Source: Strongylocentrotus droebachiensis
Taxonomy: Eukaryota > Echinodermata > Echinoidea > Camarodonta > Strongylocentrotidae
Assembly: GCA_035222895.1 (NCBI GenBank)
Contig: JAVYIG010007899.1
Coordinates: 1 to 64,000 of the forward strand
Direction of reading: 5' to 3'
DNA length: 64,000 nt
In this document: positions 1-12,042 of the stretch, one piece after another
Numbering within the stretch: the stretch's first letter is position 1
Layout of the letters: every line of letters starts with the position of its first letter
The notes under the pieces: generated by a model
Databases searched by the model: none
Told to the model about the DNA's origin: nothing
Seen by the model: only the letters and a program-made list of their open reading frames with translations
Translations under genes and position numbers: made by a program

Positions 1-165
1 CAGTGGCGTAATGAGCAAAAACGTTTGGGGGGGCTGACAAAAAAAAAATCGCAGCACCCCACTCTAACATGCAGGCCCCGCTGGACGTTTCGCAAAGTGA
101 GGTCTAGGGGCAAAGCCCCCGAAGCTCAAGGGGTATGGGCATCGGTGGCGAATCCAGGAATTTCT

Positions 166-197
<32 letters not shown>

Positions 198-2222
198 TGG
201 GGGGGGGGGGGGGGGGAAGGAGGGGCACAAAATGGCATGGGGTTAAATATATGTAAAACGATGAAGCGACAGAACAGGGCTTTAGCAGCGAGGGAGCGGA
301 GCGACCAAGCGGGGGTGGGTCTGGGAGGGTGTTCTGGCCCCCTCCCAGAGTAAGAAGCATTTGCAATTTTAGAACCAAATTAAACGCGTTTTCAGGCACT
401 TCCTGGAGTAATATGACGTAAAATTGCATGGCAAAATGAGGGAGTTGCCAAATTACATTTGGCGCATTAGTGTCCACCGGCACTTCCTGGAAAAAATTGA
501 GGCCTTCTGATTGGTTAGAAGTTAGAGAAAAGTGATCTGTCACGTCTTGAGACGTTGTATATGCTTTGATGCCGCACAATGGACAAAGACTGCGGTCCGG
601 TACTTCATCAGTAGTACTTGCAAACATTTTCTCGAGTGTATAAACTGTGTCGTTATCAGGGGCGTCGCTAGATCTTTGCCAGTGGGGAGTGGAAAGGGTG
701 TAGAGGCCACCGATTAGCGACAAAACGAGCAACCAATTACCGAGAAATATATTAATGCCAATGTCCAAATGTCTACAAATTTAACCCTATAAACCCAGGG
801 CCAGGAACTAAGTTATTTTTAAGTCTCCCCCCTCCCGCGCAAAGCGCGGAAACTTTGACACTTCATTAAATTAATAGAGAAAGAAGACGATCCGTTGTAC
901 CGTTCTCGACTCTTAATTCTTGTTTGGATCCAGTTCCCCCCCCCCCTACCGCCCGAAGCGCGGCAGTTTTGACGTTTCAATAAATTATTTCTCTTTATCC
1001 TTGTCTGAATTCATTTTCGCCCATCACGCGCGAAGCGCGGAAGCTTTGACGTTTCAATAAATCATTACTCTTAATCCTTGTCTGAATTCATTTTCGCCCT
1101 TCCTGCGCGAAGCGCGGAAGCTTTCACGTTTCATTAAATTATTAGAGAAAGAAGACGATTCGTTGTATCGTGTTCTTGTCTGAATTCAGTTTCCCCCTCC
1201 TGCGCGAAGCGTGAGTTTTGACACTTGATTAAATTATTAGAGAAAGAAGATGATTCATTGTACAGGTTCCAACTCTTAATCCTTGTCTGAATTCATTTTC
1301 GGTCAGTTTGCGCGAAGCGCGGAAACTCTGACGTTTCATTAAACTATTACTCTTAATCCTTTTCTGAATTCATATTTGCCCTTCCCGCACGAAGCGCCGA
1401 AGCTTCCACGTTTCATGAAATTATCAGAGAGAGAAGACGATTTGTTGTATTGTGTTCTTGTCTGAATTCAGTTTACCCCCCCCCCCCCTCCCGCGCGAAG
1501 CGCGGAAGCTTTGACACTTCATTAAATTATTAAAGAAGGTAGACGATTCGTTATACCGTTCTCGACTCTTAATCCTAGTCTGAATTCAGTTCCCCCCCCC
1601 GAAGCGCGGAAGCTTTGCCGTTTCATTAAGTTATTAGAGAGAGAAGACGATTTGTTGTATTGTGTTCTTGTCTGAATTCAGTTTACCCCCCCCGCGCGGA
1701 AGCTTTGACACTTCATTAAATTATTAAAGAAGGTAGACGATTCGTTATACCGTTCTCGACTCTGAATTCAGTTCCCCCCCCCCCCCCCCGAAGCGCGGAA
1801 GCATTGCCGTTTCATTAAGTTATTAGAGAAAGAAGACGATTCGTTGTATTATACCGTTCACTACTTGTCTAAATTCAATTTCCTTAATGGGCCCCCTTAA
1901 CGGTACATGTGCTGTGTAGTGTGTTACATGATGTAAGTATGGAACGCCCGGCAATGCTTGTCACAGTTACTTCTGGAAAGTGTTACTGTTAGTAGCCACG
2001 GCCCCTTAGTGACTATAAAAAAATTTAAAAAAATTCTTCCTGGCCATTTGAGAATGTGTCAGTTCGCAATAGAAATGTAGAAACGCGCATTTTGTTGAAA
2101 ATCATGTGATATCACGAACATTTATACATCACTTGTATATGGAATTGAAAATAAGTCATGGTTCAATTTTATTTGGGGGGGCTGGCGCCCCCCCGAGCCC
2201 CCCCCCACCAGTACGCCAGTGA
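1..2222. repeat. Composite repeat block with CAGTGGCGTA-like ends
   Basis: The window opens with CAGTGGCGTAATGAG. Near 2211-2222 the sequence AGTACGCCAGTG is close to its reverse complement. Between them lie poly-G (about 170-216), a GGGGCGTCGCTAG motif near 660 and the minisatellite below. This looks like one or more nested DNA transposons inside the intron upstream of the first visible channel exon. No transposase reading frame is recognisable. The minus-strand ORF at 64-768 is mostly a translation of poly-C and is not a gene. Confidence 0.4.
815..1865. repeat. Degenerate minisatellite with GCGCGAAGCGCGG core (about 11 units)
   Basis: Roughly 70-120-bp units repeat. Each unit has a small palindromic core (CGCGCGAAGCGCGGAAGC), then TTTGACRYTTCATTAAATTATTAGAGA, GAAGACGATTCGTTGTA, and CTTGTCTGAATTCAGTTYCCCCC. 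Cores sit near 833, 955, 1025, 1104, 1200, 1309, 1386, 1490, 1600, 1692 and 1788. Unit length varies through loss of the middle segment and through poly-C length. Confidence 0.8.
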
Positions 2223-2506
2223 TATAATCTGACGTTGCTCTCATGTTTTGCATCAGTGTCTTAGTGAATGTTGTGTTCCTCATCAAAGATGACATATGTA
2301 CAGTATTTGTGTCCCACTAGTCTATTATTTGCAACCCACTTTGTCCAAACACTTATGCTCATAGTTTTCGTCTATATTCTAAAAATAATTTTGCATGTAG
2401 GGGATATGTGCATTATCTGGAAATTAAATGCTTTAAGAAATTGTTTAAAATTTAGAAGTCTAATTAATGAATGAAACATTATATGTGCTTTATTTGTTCT
2501 ATACAG

Positions 2507-5500
2507 AGCCTTTGACCATGTAGGTATTACATCTCTGAGGTTATTTGTGCTACTATCTACAGAAAACTATCCAGTAAGTCATGATTCATTCTTATTTATG
2601 TTTGGGTAAATTGCTTGTCAATAGTACTTTACTATTTACTAACTTGAGAACTCCTGAATCCATTTTAATAAAACTTCTGACATTCCTAAGCTTTAGAGAC
2701 ATGAATAATTTGAACTAAATCTTATTCAGGCATGTACATGTATATCACTATTGAAGTTAAGTTTCCAAAGTTATGTTAAAATTGTTGTAGATATATATGC
2801 ATATTGCTAAATCAAAGATGTAAGAAGTGTTCAAGATATCCATTTCAAATGTTCTCAGATGATCCAACATCAGTTCAAAGATAGTAGGTTGGTATACACA
2901 CAAGTCATATGACCATTACTACCGGTATGTCTGCACTGACATGCAATATTCTTTTATTTGTTCTGCTTTCTACATAGGATCTAATGATTCCAGCCTATAG
3001 AACAAGTCATTGGAACTTCCTCTACTTTGGAATCTTCTTGTTTGTTGGTGTGTTCTTTCTGACTGCTATCATACTTGCTATAATTGTGGATAGCTATTGG
3101 TATGTTGCCCGTTTCACCAATATTGACAAGTTATATATCAGTAATATGTGCTTTTGTATCTTTCAAATGGTGAAACATTTTATAACCTGGTGCAATTTTC
3201 AGTCACTATATCTTTATTAACTGTATACCCTGACTATTATTAATGTGATGTATATAAACTTGGAATTCTAAAACTGTTATTTCCATGTATGTGTTCAGAT
3301 CGATGGATCACAGGTGTGGACATTACCAAATTTTGTGTAGATACGTGTATAAAGCCTACTGTTTATTAGACCATCTGAAAACCTGAAAGAATCTTTAGAA
3401 ATAAATGAGGCATAAAAATACAAAAGAAGAAGAAGAAATCTAATGAAATGTTATTCTGCATGTACCTGTGGAAGTTATTTGTAGTAACAAATGAAACCAA
3501 CATAACATCACCAATGTGATATAGTCTTGACCTCTTCTGGATGTCCAATACCAATTTCATTATATGCATGTGCACTGAATTGTGATCATTCCATGCAGGT
3601 CATTTGCTAAGAAGCATGTGAAGAAAGAGAGAGCTAGGGAGAGGGCAGAGTTGGCTAAAGCATGGAACCTCTTGGATCCTCTGGGTCAAGGGAGTCTACC
3701 AAAGGATGATGGAAGATTCTTAAAGCTCTTGAGAATTCTTAAACCACATGTGAGTGTAATTTTGATTCTTTTTATTTTCTTTCAAAGAGTACAATATGGT
3801 ATGTATCGTGTTCACGCAACATAGATAGGAGTGTGTTGAGGTACTTTCAAGTCTCATTGTTGAGGGTTCAGGGCCCCGTTTCATAAAACTTGTCATCTGT
3901 AACAAGTTACAATAACTACTATAAGCTACTGACATCACTGCACAGGATCCGCACCTGGTATCTATTGCCAAGGACATTGTTACCGGTATTATATTTATAC
4001 TTGACCAGTTGGTAGGCCCCCCACCCCCCCCCCCCCCCCGGCCCCCCAAAAAAATTAGTGCTCTCTACCCCCCCCCCCCCCCCCCCCCCCACTGAGCGAA
4101 TTTTCGGCCTGCGCGATTTTTCAAATTTGCAGGAGCAACAAAAAAAAAAAAAATTGGGCCCCCCCCTCTAAGAAATCCTGGATCCGAGCGTGGTATCTAT
4201 TGCCAAGGACATTGTTATTATATTTATACTTGACCAGTTGGTAGGACTCTGATAGAACTTATTCAAAGAAATGCACTATACTCTGATAAGAGCTGCCAGT
4301 GCTAAAATCGGTGTGATAATTTACTAAGTTCTTTGGGATTATATAGAAACATATATTTACTATGTAAAATGTACCATACAAAAACAGAATAGACCTATTG
4401 TTATTGTCACACTATCTTTCTCATATCTAGGAATTACAAGAAGTATGTTTTAAAATGCAATCCAACACTTGAAATACGTTAAATTATATGAAAGCGGAAA
4501 AATTAATTAAATATAATAGCAAAAGTTTGAAATAAATGCGACCAATAATTACAGTAGAGAGTTATGTATGTTTAAAAAATGATATCACAAAATACATGTG
4601 TATGCGAACCTCAAACTGGCAATTCAGTCAGTGGAATATGACGTACAGTAGTCACAGAAACCTCTACCGTTTGTCATGCACAAAAAATATCCTTGGACAC
4701 TAATCACATATATTATGAATGGCATTTTATTATAATTCCTCTATAAATAAATAGCAATAGAATTGAGTCATACAGTTTGAATAGAAAATTATATTTTAGT
4801 CATTTTGTTTGTGTAAACAAATGGGAAAATTGTCCAGCACTATCATATGTTACAATGACATTACCAATTCAGCTATTTTGAAGTGTCTATACATATAATG
4901 AATACAATATTAAAAATGCATACATTTCTTAATTATTGTACAATTTCATTCAAACTCTCACCAGTTTGCTTGTCAGAATTTTCTGCATTTCTTTGGTGTT
5001 TTTGGGTAGTTGTTTATTAATCTTTGATTTTCCATTAAAGATATATTTATGTTTGGAGAAAAAGTGTGAATGGATTGAAAAGAGATTTGTTTGTCATGCA
5101 AGAATTATTTACATAAAAATTAGAGGTTTTTAATAAATACTGTTTATTTTGCCCACAGCACACAGAAGAGATGAATCTCCAGTTGATTGACTATTTAGAT
5201 CATAATGATGATGGACAAATAGACTCATTGCAGTGGACCATTAGGCTTAATGAAGCTCTCTCATTTGAATTTGAAGAAGACAGATTTTATGACATGGTAA
5301 GAATTAATTCTCATCATTTATAGCACGTCAGACATATTCTCAAAATTTAAGTCTTTTTATAAGTATGAGTTTATGCAAGTTTGAGTTTAAGCAAACTTCT
5401 ATTGTTCTGTAACTTCTTGTTGTTTTTATTCTGTAGAGTATAGCATATTGAGTTATGGGGATATGATTGTCAGGTAAACAATCATAATGCTGTGTCTTTG

Positions 5501-8500
5501 TGTGTATCAAAGGTATTTATTTATTTTTTTAATGTTGACATGTCGCTGAAATGGGAATATCAAGAGAGTCTATTAATTATGGAGTTTATTGATGAAAAGT
5601 CTCTGGAAAGTTACAGATTGAACTACATTGGTTGTAGACATCTTTATTTCTTATTCTTGTGCTTCCACCAATGAAAGGCAATACAAAGGCATTACAGGTT
5701 TGGGTTTTATTCTGTTGATTAATACCATTGTTTGTTCATCATCCAAAGGATATGAAATGGTTAGACCTTGGTATGATTAAACAATTTCTGAAGACTACAT
5801 TTCATAAATGTAACCTTTTTAGTCCATGGAAGTTCTATTATCTTCAAGTGAAATGGATTGATAGTCTGTAAAGCATCCTTGTGTGGTAAAGATATACTCT
5901 GGTCCTCTCAATATAAGTTTTTGTAAGAGAAATTAATTGTATGTCATGTTCAATATCTTTTTACAGGATACCAACAGCTCTAAATGTGTGTATGCCATTC
6001 AGTCATTCAGTCAGAAGATTATCAGATCAAGTGTTTACTCAAAGATATTGCTTGCGCTTATCCTCTTGCACAGGTAAATCAAAGATATTTTGTTTTCATC
6101 TAACCCTTTAAGAAATAATCTCATTGTTAAGTAGTTGCAAGTACAAATCACTGTCTTTCATAAAGCACAACGAGACGTCTGAGTTATACCAGGTTTTTAG
6201 TCCATGTTTGTCTCTTCAAACTCACCATTATGTTGTAAGCCCGATAAAGCTTGATATTAAATCAATTGGAAGTGCATGTAGTGAATAGGGTAAAGATGTT
6301 AAGATGTGGAAATGTAGCTACACAAAAAGAGGTCCAACACATACAGAAGCCTATCATCCAAAATCAGTGCTATGAAAATCTTAAATATCATAGCTATAGA
6401 GATATAATGTCTGAGGAATTGAAAACCATTGTCACCACCTTGCCAGTTTTCTATCACTTTCCAGGCTTATTCTTTTTCTTCAAAGTATATTTTCAGAATT
6501 TTAATTTTCACAATGTTCTTGTTAACACGTTGCATATTATTGCCTATGATGCTATGTGTGCCATAACAATAGACCAGTTCACGGTTAGCACATGTCCCAA
6601 ATTACCCTGAATATCCACAAATCTTCAAAATATAAAGACGTCCCACTTTGTACATTTCAGTGCTACATAAATAGCCTTTGTTTCCACTTTTCAAAGAATT
6701 CTTCCACCTGTGTACCATGGAGTGCACTGCTTGTGCATAAATGAATATTGATTAAATCATATCTTTCATGAGCACATATCCATTTTTTTGTCTCCATGTA
6801 TTTCACAATTTGGTCTGCAATGACCTTTATCTGCTCATGCTCAGACTGCAACTATGAACTGGCTTTAACAACGATGGCTTCATTGAGAGGTCTATAGAGA
6901 ATAATATTTCCTTGCTTTATGTTTACAGTATTCTCTTCTGTTTGAGATGGCACAACATGGATGAAACAGCAAGAATTACAATCCAGGTCCTCAAGACGAC
7001 CATTCTAGCCATCTTTGCAGTAAGTCACTTTCTATCTTTGCTCTCTCTCTCTCTCTCTGTAATAATCATAATAATAATACATATACAGATTTATTTATAT
7101 ATCTTCTCTTTTTATTATCTCACTCTTGCTGGTCGGTCTTTTTTTCAACAATTTTCAAAGTTCCCCCTATGTTACTTGTCTATATCTATCCTTGTAATTT
7201 TACTTTATTATTTTTTTTATTTTTACTTTCAAACTCATTGGAAATCCAAACTTGTTAGATTATTATCATGGTAGCCATTGATGAGATGATTTCTGGGACA
7301 AGGAATCAATCTATTTTTGTTAGCATTCATCCTCATCATCTGCAGAGTCTCATTTCTTGAACCATCTCAACACACAATTTAGTTTGGCAAAATTGGTCTA
7401 AAGAGTATCCTTCAATTAAAAATTTGTATCCAACCTCATAAAACTTTAGCCAGCAAATACACACACAGTCAAAATTGATGTAGGTAATCCTCGCATGAAC
7501 CAATTTTCTCCTGGGTGGTTATTGGCAAATGTATGTTATTGTCTTACTAATGGATGTTAGTGCTGCAGCTGGCACTTAACTGCATACAGTGATTCCTTCG
7601 TCTGCTAACGGATTCACTTGACTATAATTATGATAGAATGTTTTGTATTTGATTGACAGGTGGAAGTATTGCTTCGTATCATGTCAGAAGGAAAGAATTT
7701 GATGCAGGTGGTAGAGATCTTAGACATCATCTTGATTGTGATTGGTGTAACATCAAACATTCCAATCTATTTTATACCACGTACCTACTTTGGTCTATGT
7801 AACATCATCTCTGGCCTAGCTGTTTCATTCCGGTTGGGCTTCAATTCTGCTCAGGTAAATAAATGAAATACCCTTTGATTTTTACTCTTTTAACAATAAA
7901 TGACACTCAGTAATTTCAAAGTTATTGCTGTGTAGAAGTTGTACTTTTTAGTGCCAGATTGGGGCCAGATTCATTCATTGTAAGAGATAATAACTTAAAT
8001 ACATAATGTGACAACACTGAATTACTGCCTTATGGTCGGGTGTACTCCCATTAACTTGATAAGTTCTCTCTAATCAGTTCTACTATTCATGATTTTTGGG
8101 ATGACCTGCCTTATTACATGTATGTAAGTCTGTTTAGTTATGTAAATAAATAATGATATCTATGCTTCTTTTAACGATCTCTGTCCAAAATATTTGTTTA
8201 AAGACTCAGCACAATATTATTGCTTCATGTGTCTAAAATCATTTGGTTAGAAAGCTTTAACATTTATGACAATTATTCAATCAATGTAATAGCACAGGCA
8301 TTTACATTTTTTACTTGGAAGTTGATAGACAAGAACACTTTAATGAAGCATATTCCTGAGATAAAGGGAAACATCATGAACTTTGCCTTTTTCATTTATT
8401 AACAGGCCAAGAAAGTTGTGATACTCTTCTCAACCAAAGTGTTTCCTGTCATGTTTGATCTGATCATCCTGGTCTTCATCATCATGTAAGGTTATCAAAT

Positions 8501-11500
8501 AACTATGATATGATAAGATTGGTGTATCATCATTGTAAGGGTATCAAATAACTATGATATTATAAGAATGGTGTATCGATCAGTAGGTATTTATTTAAAA
8601 TACAAATTTACGCTCTAAAAATATTAACAATAGATGTACAGTGACATTTGTGTTTGTCATATAAGAACATACTTCACTATGATTTTCCTCTCATCAGAAT
8701 TGACATGTCTTAGCTCAGATTAGATTTAATATACATATAATTCATAAAGTGAGTGCATGAGCGAATGTTCACTGCATGCAGGTTAAGTCACAATCGGATA
8801 ATGAACGCGACTTGTCGAGTTCATTTTTTGGCTGCAGTGCATATAGCTATTGCACGAGCTTCAAAACATAAATTATTTGTTCATAAACGAGCCTATAATA
8901 TGAAATAAAGTTGAGAAATAAGCGAGAGTGCCACGAATCGCACATATCATTAGAAACTTTTGCATGGTAGGCGTGGGAGGAAGGAAAGATGCATGGTCAC
9001 ATGTCATTATTTGACCAATAAGATTGCCTACATTCTAGAACCCATTTTATAATAATTAATGATCTCATTTTGTCCAATAGCTTCTTTGCATCGGTGCTAG
9101 GATGGGAGTTATTCTATGGTATTACTGCTGATACAAGCTATGATACAGGGGTGTATGACTACAACTGTGGTATTGGCTTCAATTCTTTCTCGTGAGTACT
9201 CGCTTCCATCTTATCTGATATTAATTTTCAGGATGCTATTGAAGGAAGTGTTGTTAGATGCGGTTCATTGCGGTTCAGGACTAGGGCTTAGACATTTTGG
9301 TTTCATGAGTATGATAACAACCAAGTGGAAAATTTACAAGGTTAAAAACCCACAAGACCAAATAGCTTTTTTTAATGACTTTTTTAAATTGGTGTTTAGT
9401 ATTGTGGACTATTGGTCTTACATACCATCAGTCACAACTAATATATCATATTTACATATACCTACATTATTATCTTAACCAAATTATTTAAACAGTGAAA
9501 ATGCTTCCACATAGATTTCTAGAATTCTTAATGAATACTAGTTAATATAATTATCTTACACTCTTTTACTAAATCAATGTCAATAGACTCAACTGGTTTA
9601 ATAATTTGCCTGTGTTTATCCATCAGATGCTCATTGTTGATGGTATTTCAGATTGTAACTACAAGCAACTGGCATGAGATTATGAATGCTGTGAGTATAT
9701 CAAAATAATTGTTATATTCATCAGTCTAATGGTATCGCTGTGTGATTATCTGTTCATTTAACTTTAATGCTCTTCATTTATGCTATTAATGAAGTAGCAT
9801 TAGAGGCCTGTCATTTGACAATCCTAATTATGCTATATTTTAGAAGTCAGAGTTAAATTCATGTCTATAACAATGTTCCAGTAGTGTAATGTGCTGTAGG
9901 TAACTTTGCGCATAGCTGGCTGGCCTTGTGGCTGGGACGAATGAAAAGTTGCATGTTCCTTGTCTTGATGAAATAAGATTATTTATATATCAAATATATT
10001 TGTATTTGTCATAAGTTGAACATGTTTCATACATAAATGATATACATTTTCATTAACTGAATACATGGCCATTTTCTACTGGTTTCAGGCGATGGTTGCT
10101 ACTACAGATTGGGCGTGTATCTACTTTGTTGCTTGCTTCACTACCATCAACCTTGTCATCATGAAGTAAGTATGGTTTACCCAAGTGTATTGCAATATTG
10201 ATATTGATTTATATAATTAACCAGGAATAGTTATTTGCATCGGTTACTTTCAAACAGTAGAAAACGCAACAACCCCCATATTTGTTCTATGTTTGATACA
10301 TGTATATGCAAGCTAGTTGGTTAATTGTGTCATTTTGCACTAAAGATAATTAGGGTAAGAAAGCTGAGTTACATGGATGTGAAGTGATTGCTGAAAGTTC
10401 AGAAATTTATCTTGAGGAAAAAGTAAGTGAAACTAGAACATATATACATACAGTACATTTAATTAATCGAAATGTGCTAGTACATATAAGCTTAAATAGA
10501 AGCATGACGGGGCTAATGCTAGTATTCCGATTATATCAGTAGATTAGAGTGTAATGTCTAATAGTTCTTAATTAGAATTTTGTCTTTTGCTGTTGCTATG
10601 GAAGCATTAACAAAACTTAGTAATTTCAAGAAGAAATTTTATCCTAGTTTTTTTCTTTCTCATCTTATCTTTTGAATAAATTTTGTTTCAGTTTGTTTGT
10701 TGCTATTGCTATTGAAGCATTCAATAAGCTGGGTACAGATAAAGAGACAGAGAAAGAAGAAAGCCCTGAGAAGAATAGCAATCAAGAGGTATGTTTTCTT
10801 ATAGTTCACCCAATCTATATCTATTACATATCAATAATATATTCTTAAACATAATCCTTTTACATTTAGTGTGTCATATATAATTGTCAAGGTGAGCATA
10901 GGGTGATCTGACGTATGCCCTGGTGACGATTGCTTTGGGCTTTGTTTTCATCAAAAGTAAAGGATTTGTGATTAGAGTTGCCAGAGGGTTTTAGGATAGG
11001 TTTAGGTGTAGTGTTGGGTCTAGCGGGGTTAAAGTAAAGAAACTTGGTTAGTTTAGGGACTACACTGTGGAGCAATCATCATAGGAGTATGCATTGGCAT
11101 TGCCAATGTAACCAAAAAGGGGCTCATTGCATTTACATATGCCAATAATATAATTTTAAAAAATTAATGAACAAAAGACAGAAAGGGAGTGTCATGTTAA
11201 CAATACACATACCATATTCCATTACCTCTATGGGTAAAATTGAATTATCTGTTGGGTTCTTAATTCAATTTTTGTAATGTAATTGTTAAAGGTAATACAA
11301 AGTTTTGGTATGGGGTCATGAATTTGGTTCAAATGAATATATTGGAAGCATATGCGATCCTACAATATTCAGTGATCCTTGTCGCGGTTGAAATCGAGTC
11401 TACAGTTATGAATTTGTAAATAATAAACTCTTTATGTTGTATAGCTCCCTCTCAACGTCAAGATATTAATTAAGCTATAAACAATGTTTTTGACTAAAAT

Positions 11501-12006
11501 CGACCGATTAGCTATTCCTGTTTGGAAATTATATATCACAACTACATAATCTGAGATTTTCATGGTCGCAACTACCATTGTACGGCTGTAGGTGCTATTT
11601 GAAATTTATCAAAATTTACCGGGAGCACCCCGGTAAATTGTTATATTAAATTTTTCTGGAAAGCATGCAGAAGTGTTTGAGGGACTTAATTTTCTAATGC
11701 TTATAATACATCCACAAGGGCATCCAAATATATCAAAATTGTAAAGAATCACTATCCACCCAATTTTCAAAATTCCCAAAACTTTGTATTACCTTTATAC
11801 TTCAAGTTAATATCTGATATTGGTTAGTCCCGAATTTAAATTTAATGGACAATTTTTTGTCCTCCCAAGTTTTAATTGAATGATTATAGCATGTACATAG
11901 CAGTAAGAAACATAAAATCACTCCACATGTAAACAGGTTGATCCATTGATTCATCATCAACAGCTGTCAAGAAGAATTGCATGGCTCCAAACGTTTCATC
12001 ATATTT

Positions 12007-12042
<36 letters not shown>

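Noticed and set aside
64..768. 234-residue minus-strand ORF with proline runs
   Set aside because: Driven by poly-G/C tracts in a repeat block; no domain and no splice context.
9116..9478. 120-residue plus-strand ORF overlapping a channel exon
   Set aside because: It is in a different frame from the channel exon 9081-9191 and continues into intron; the exon frame with splice sites fits the channel protein.
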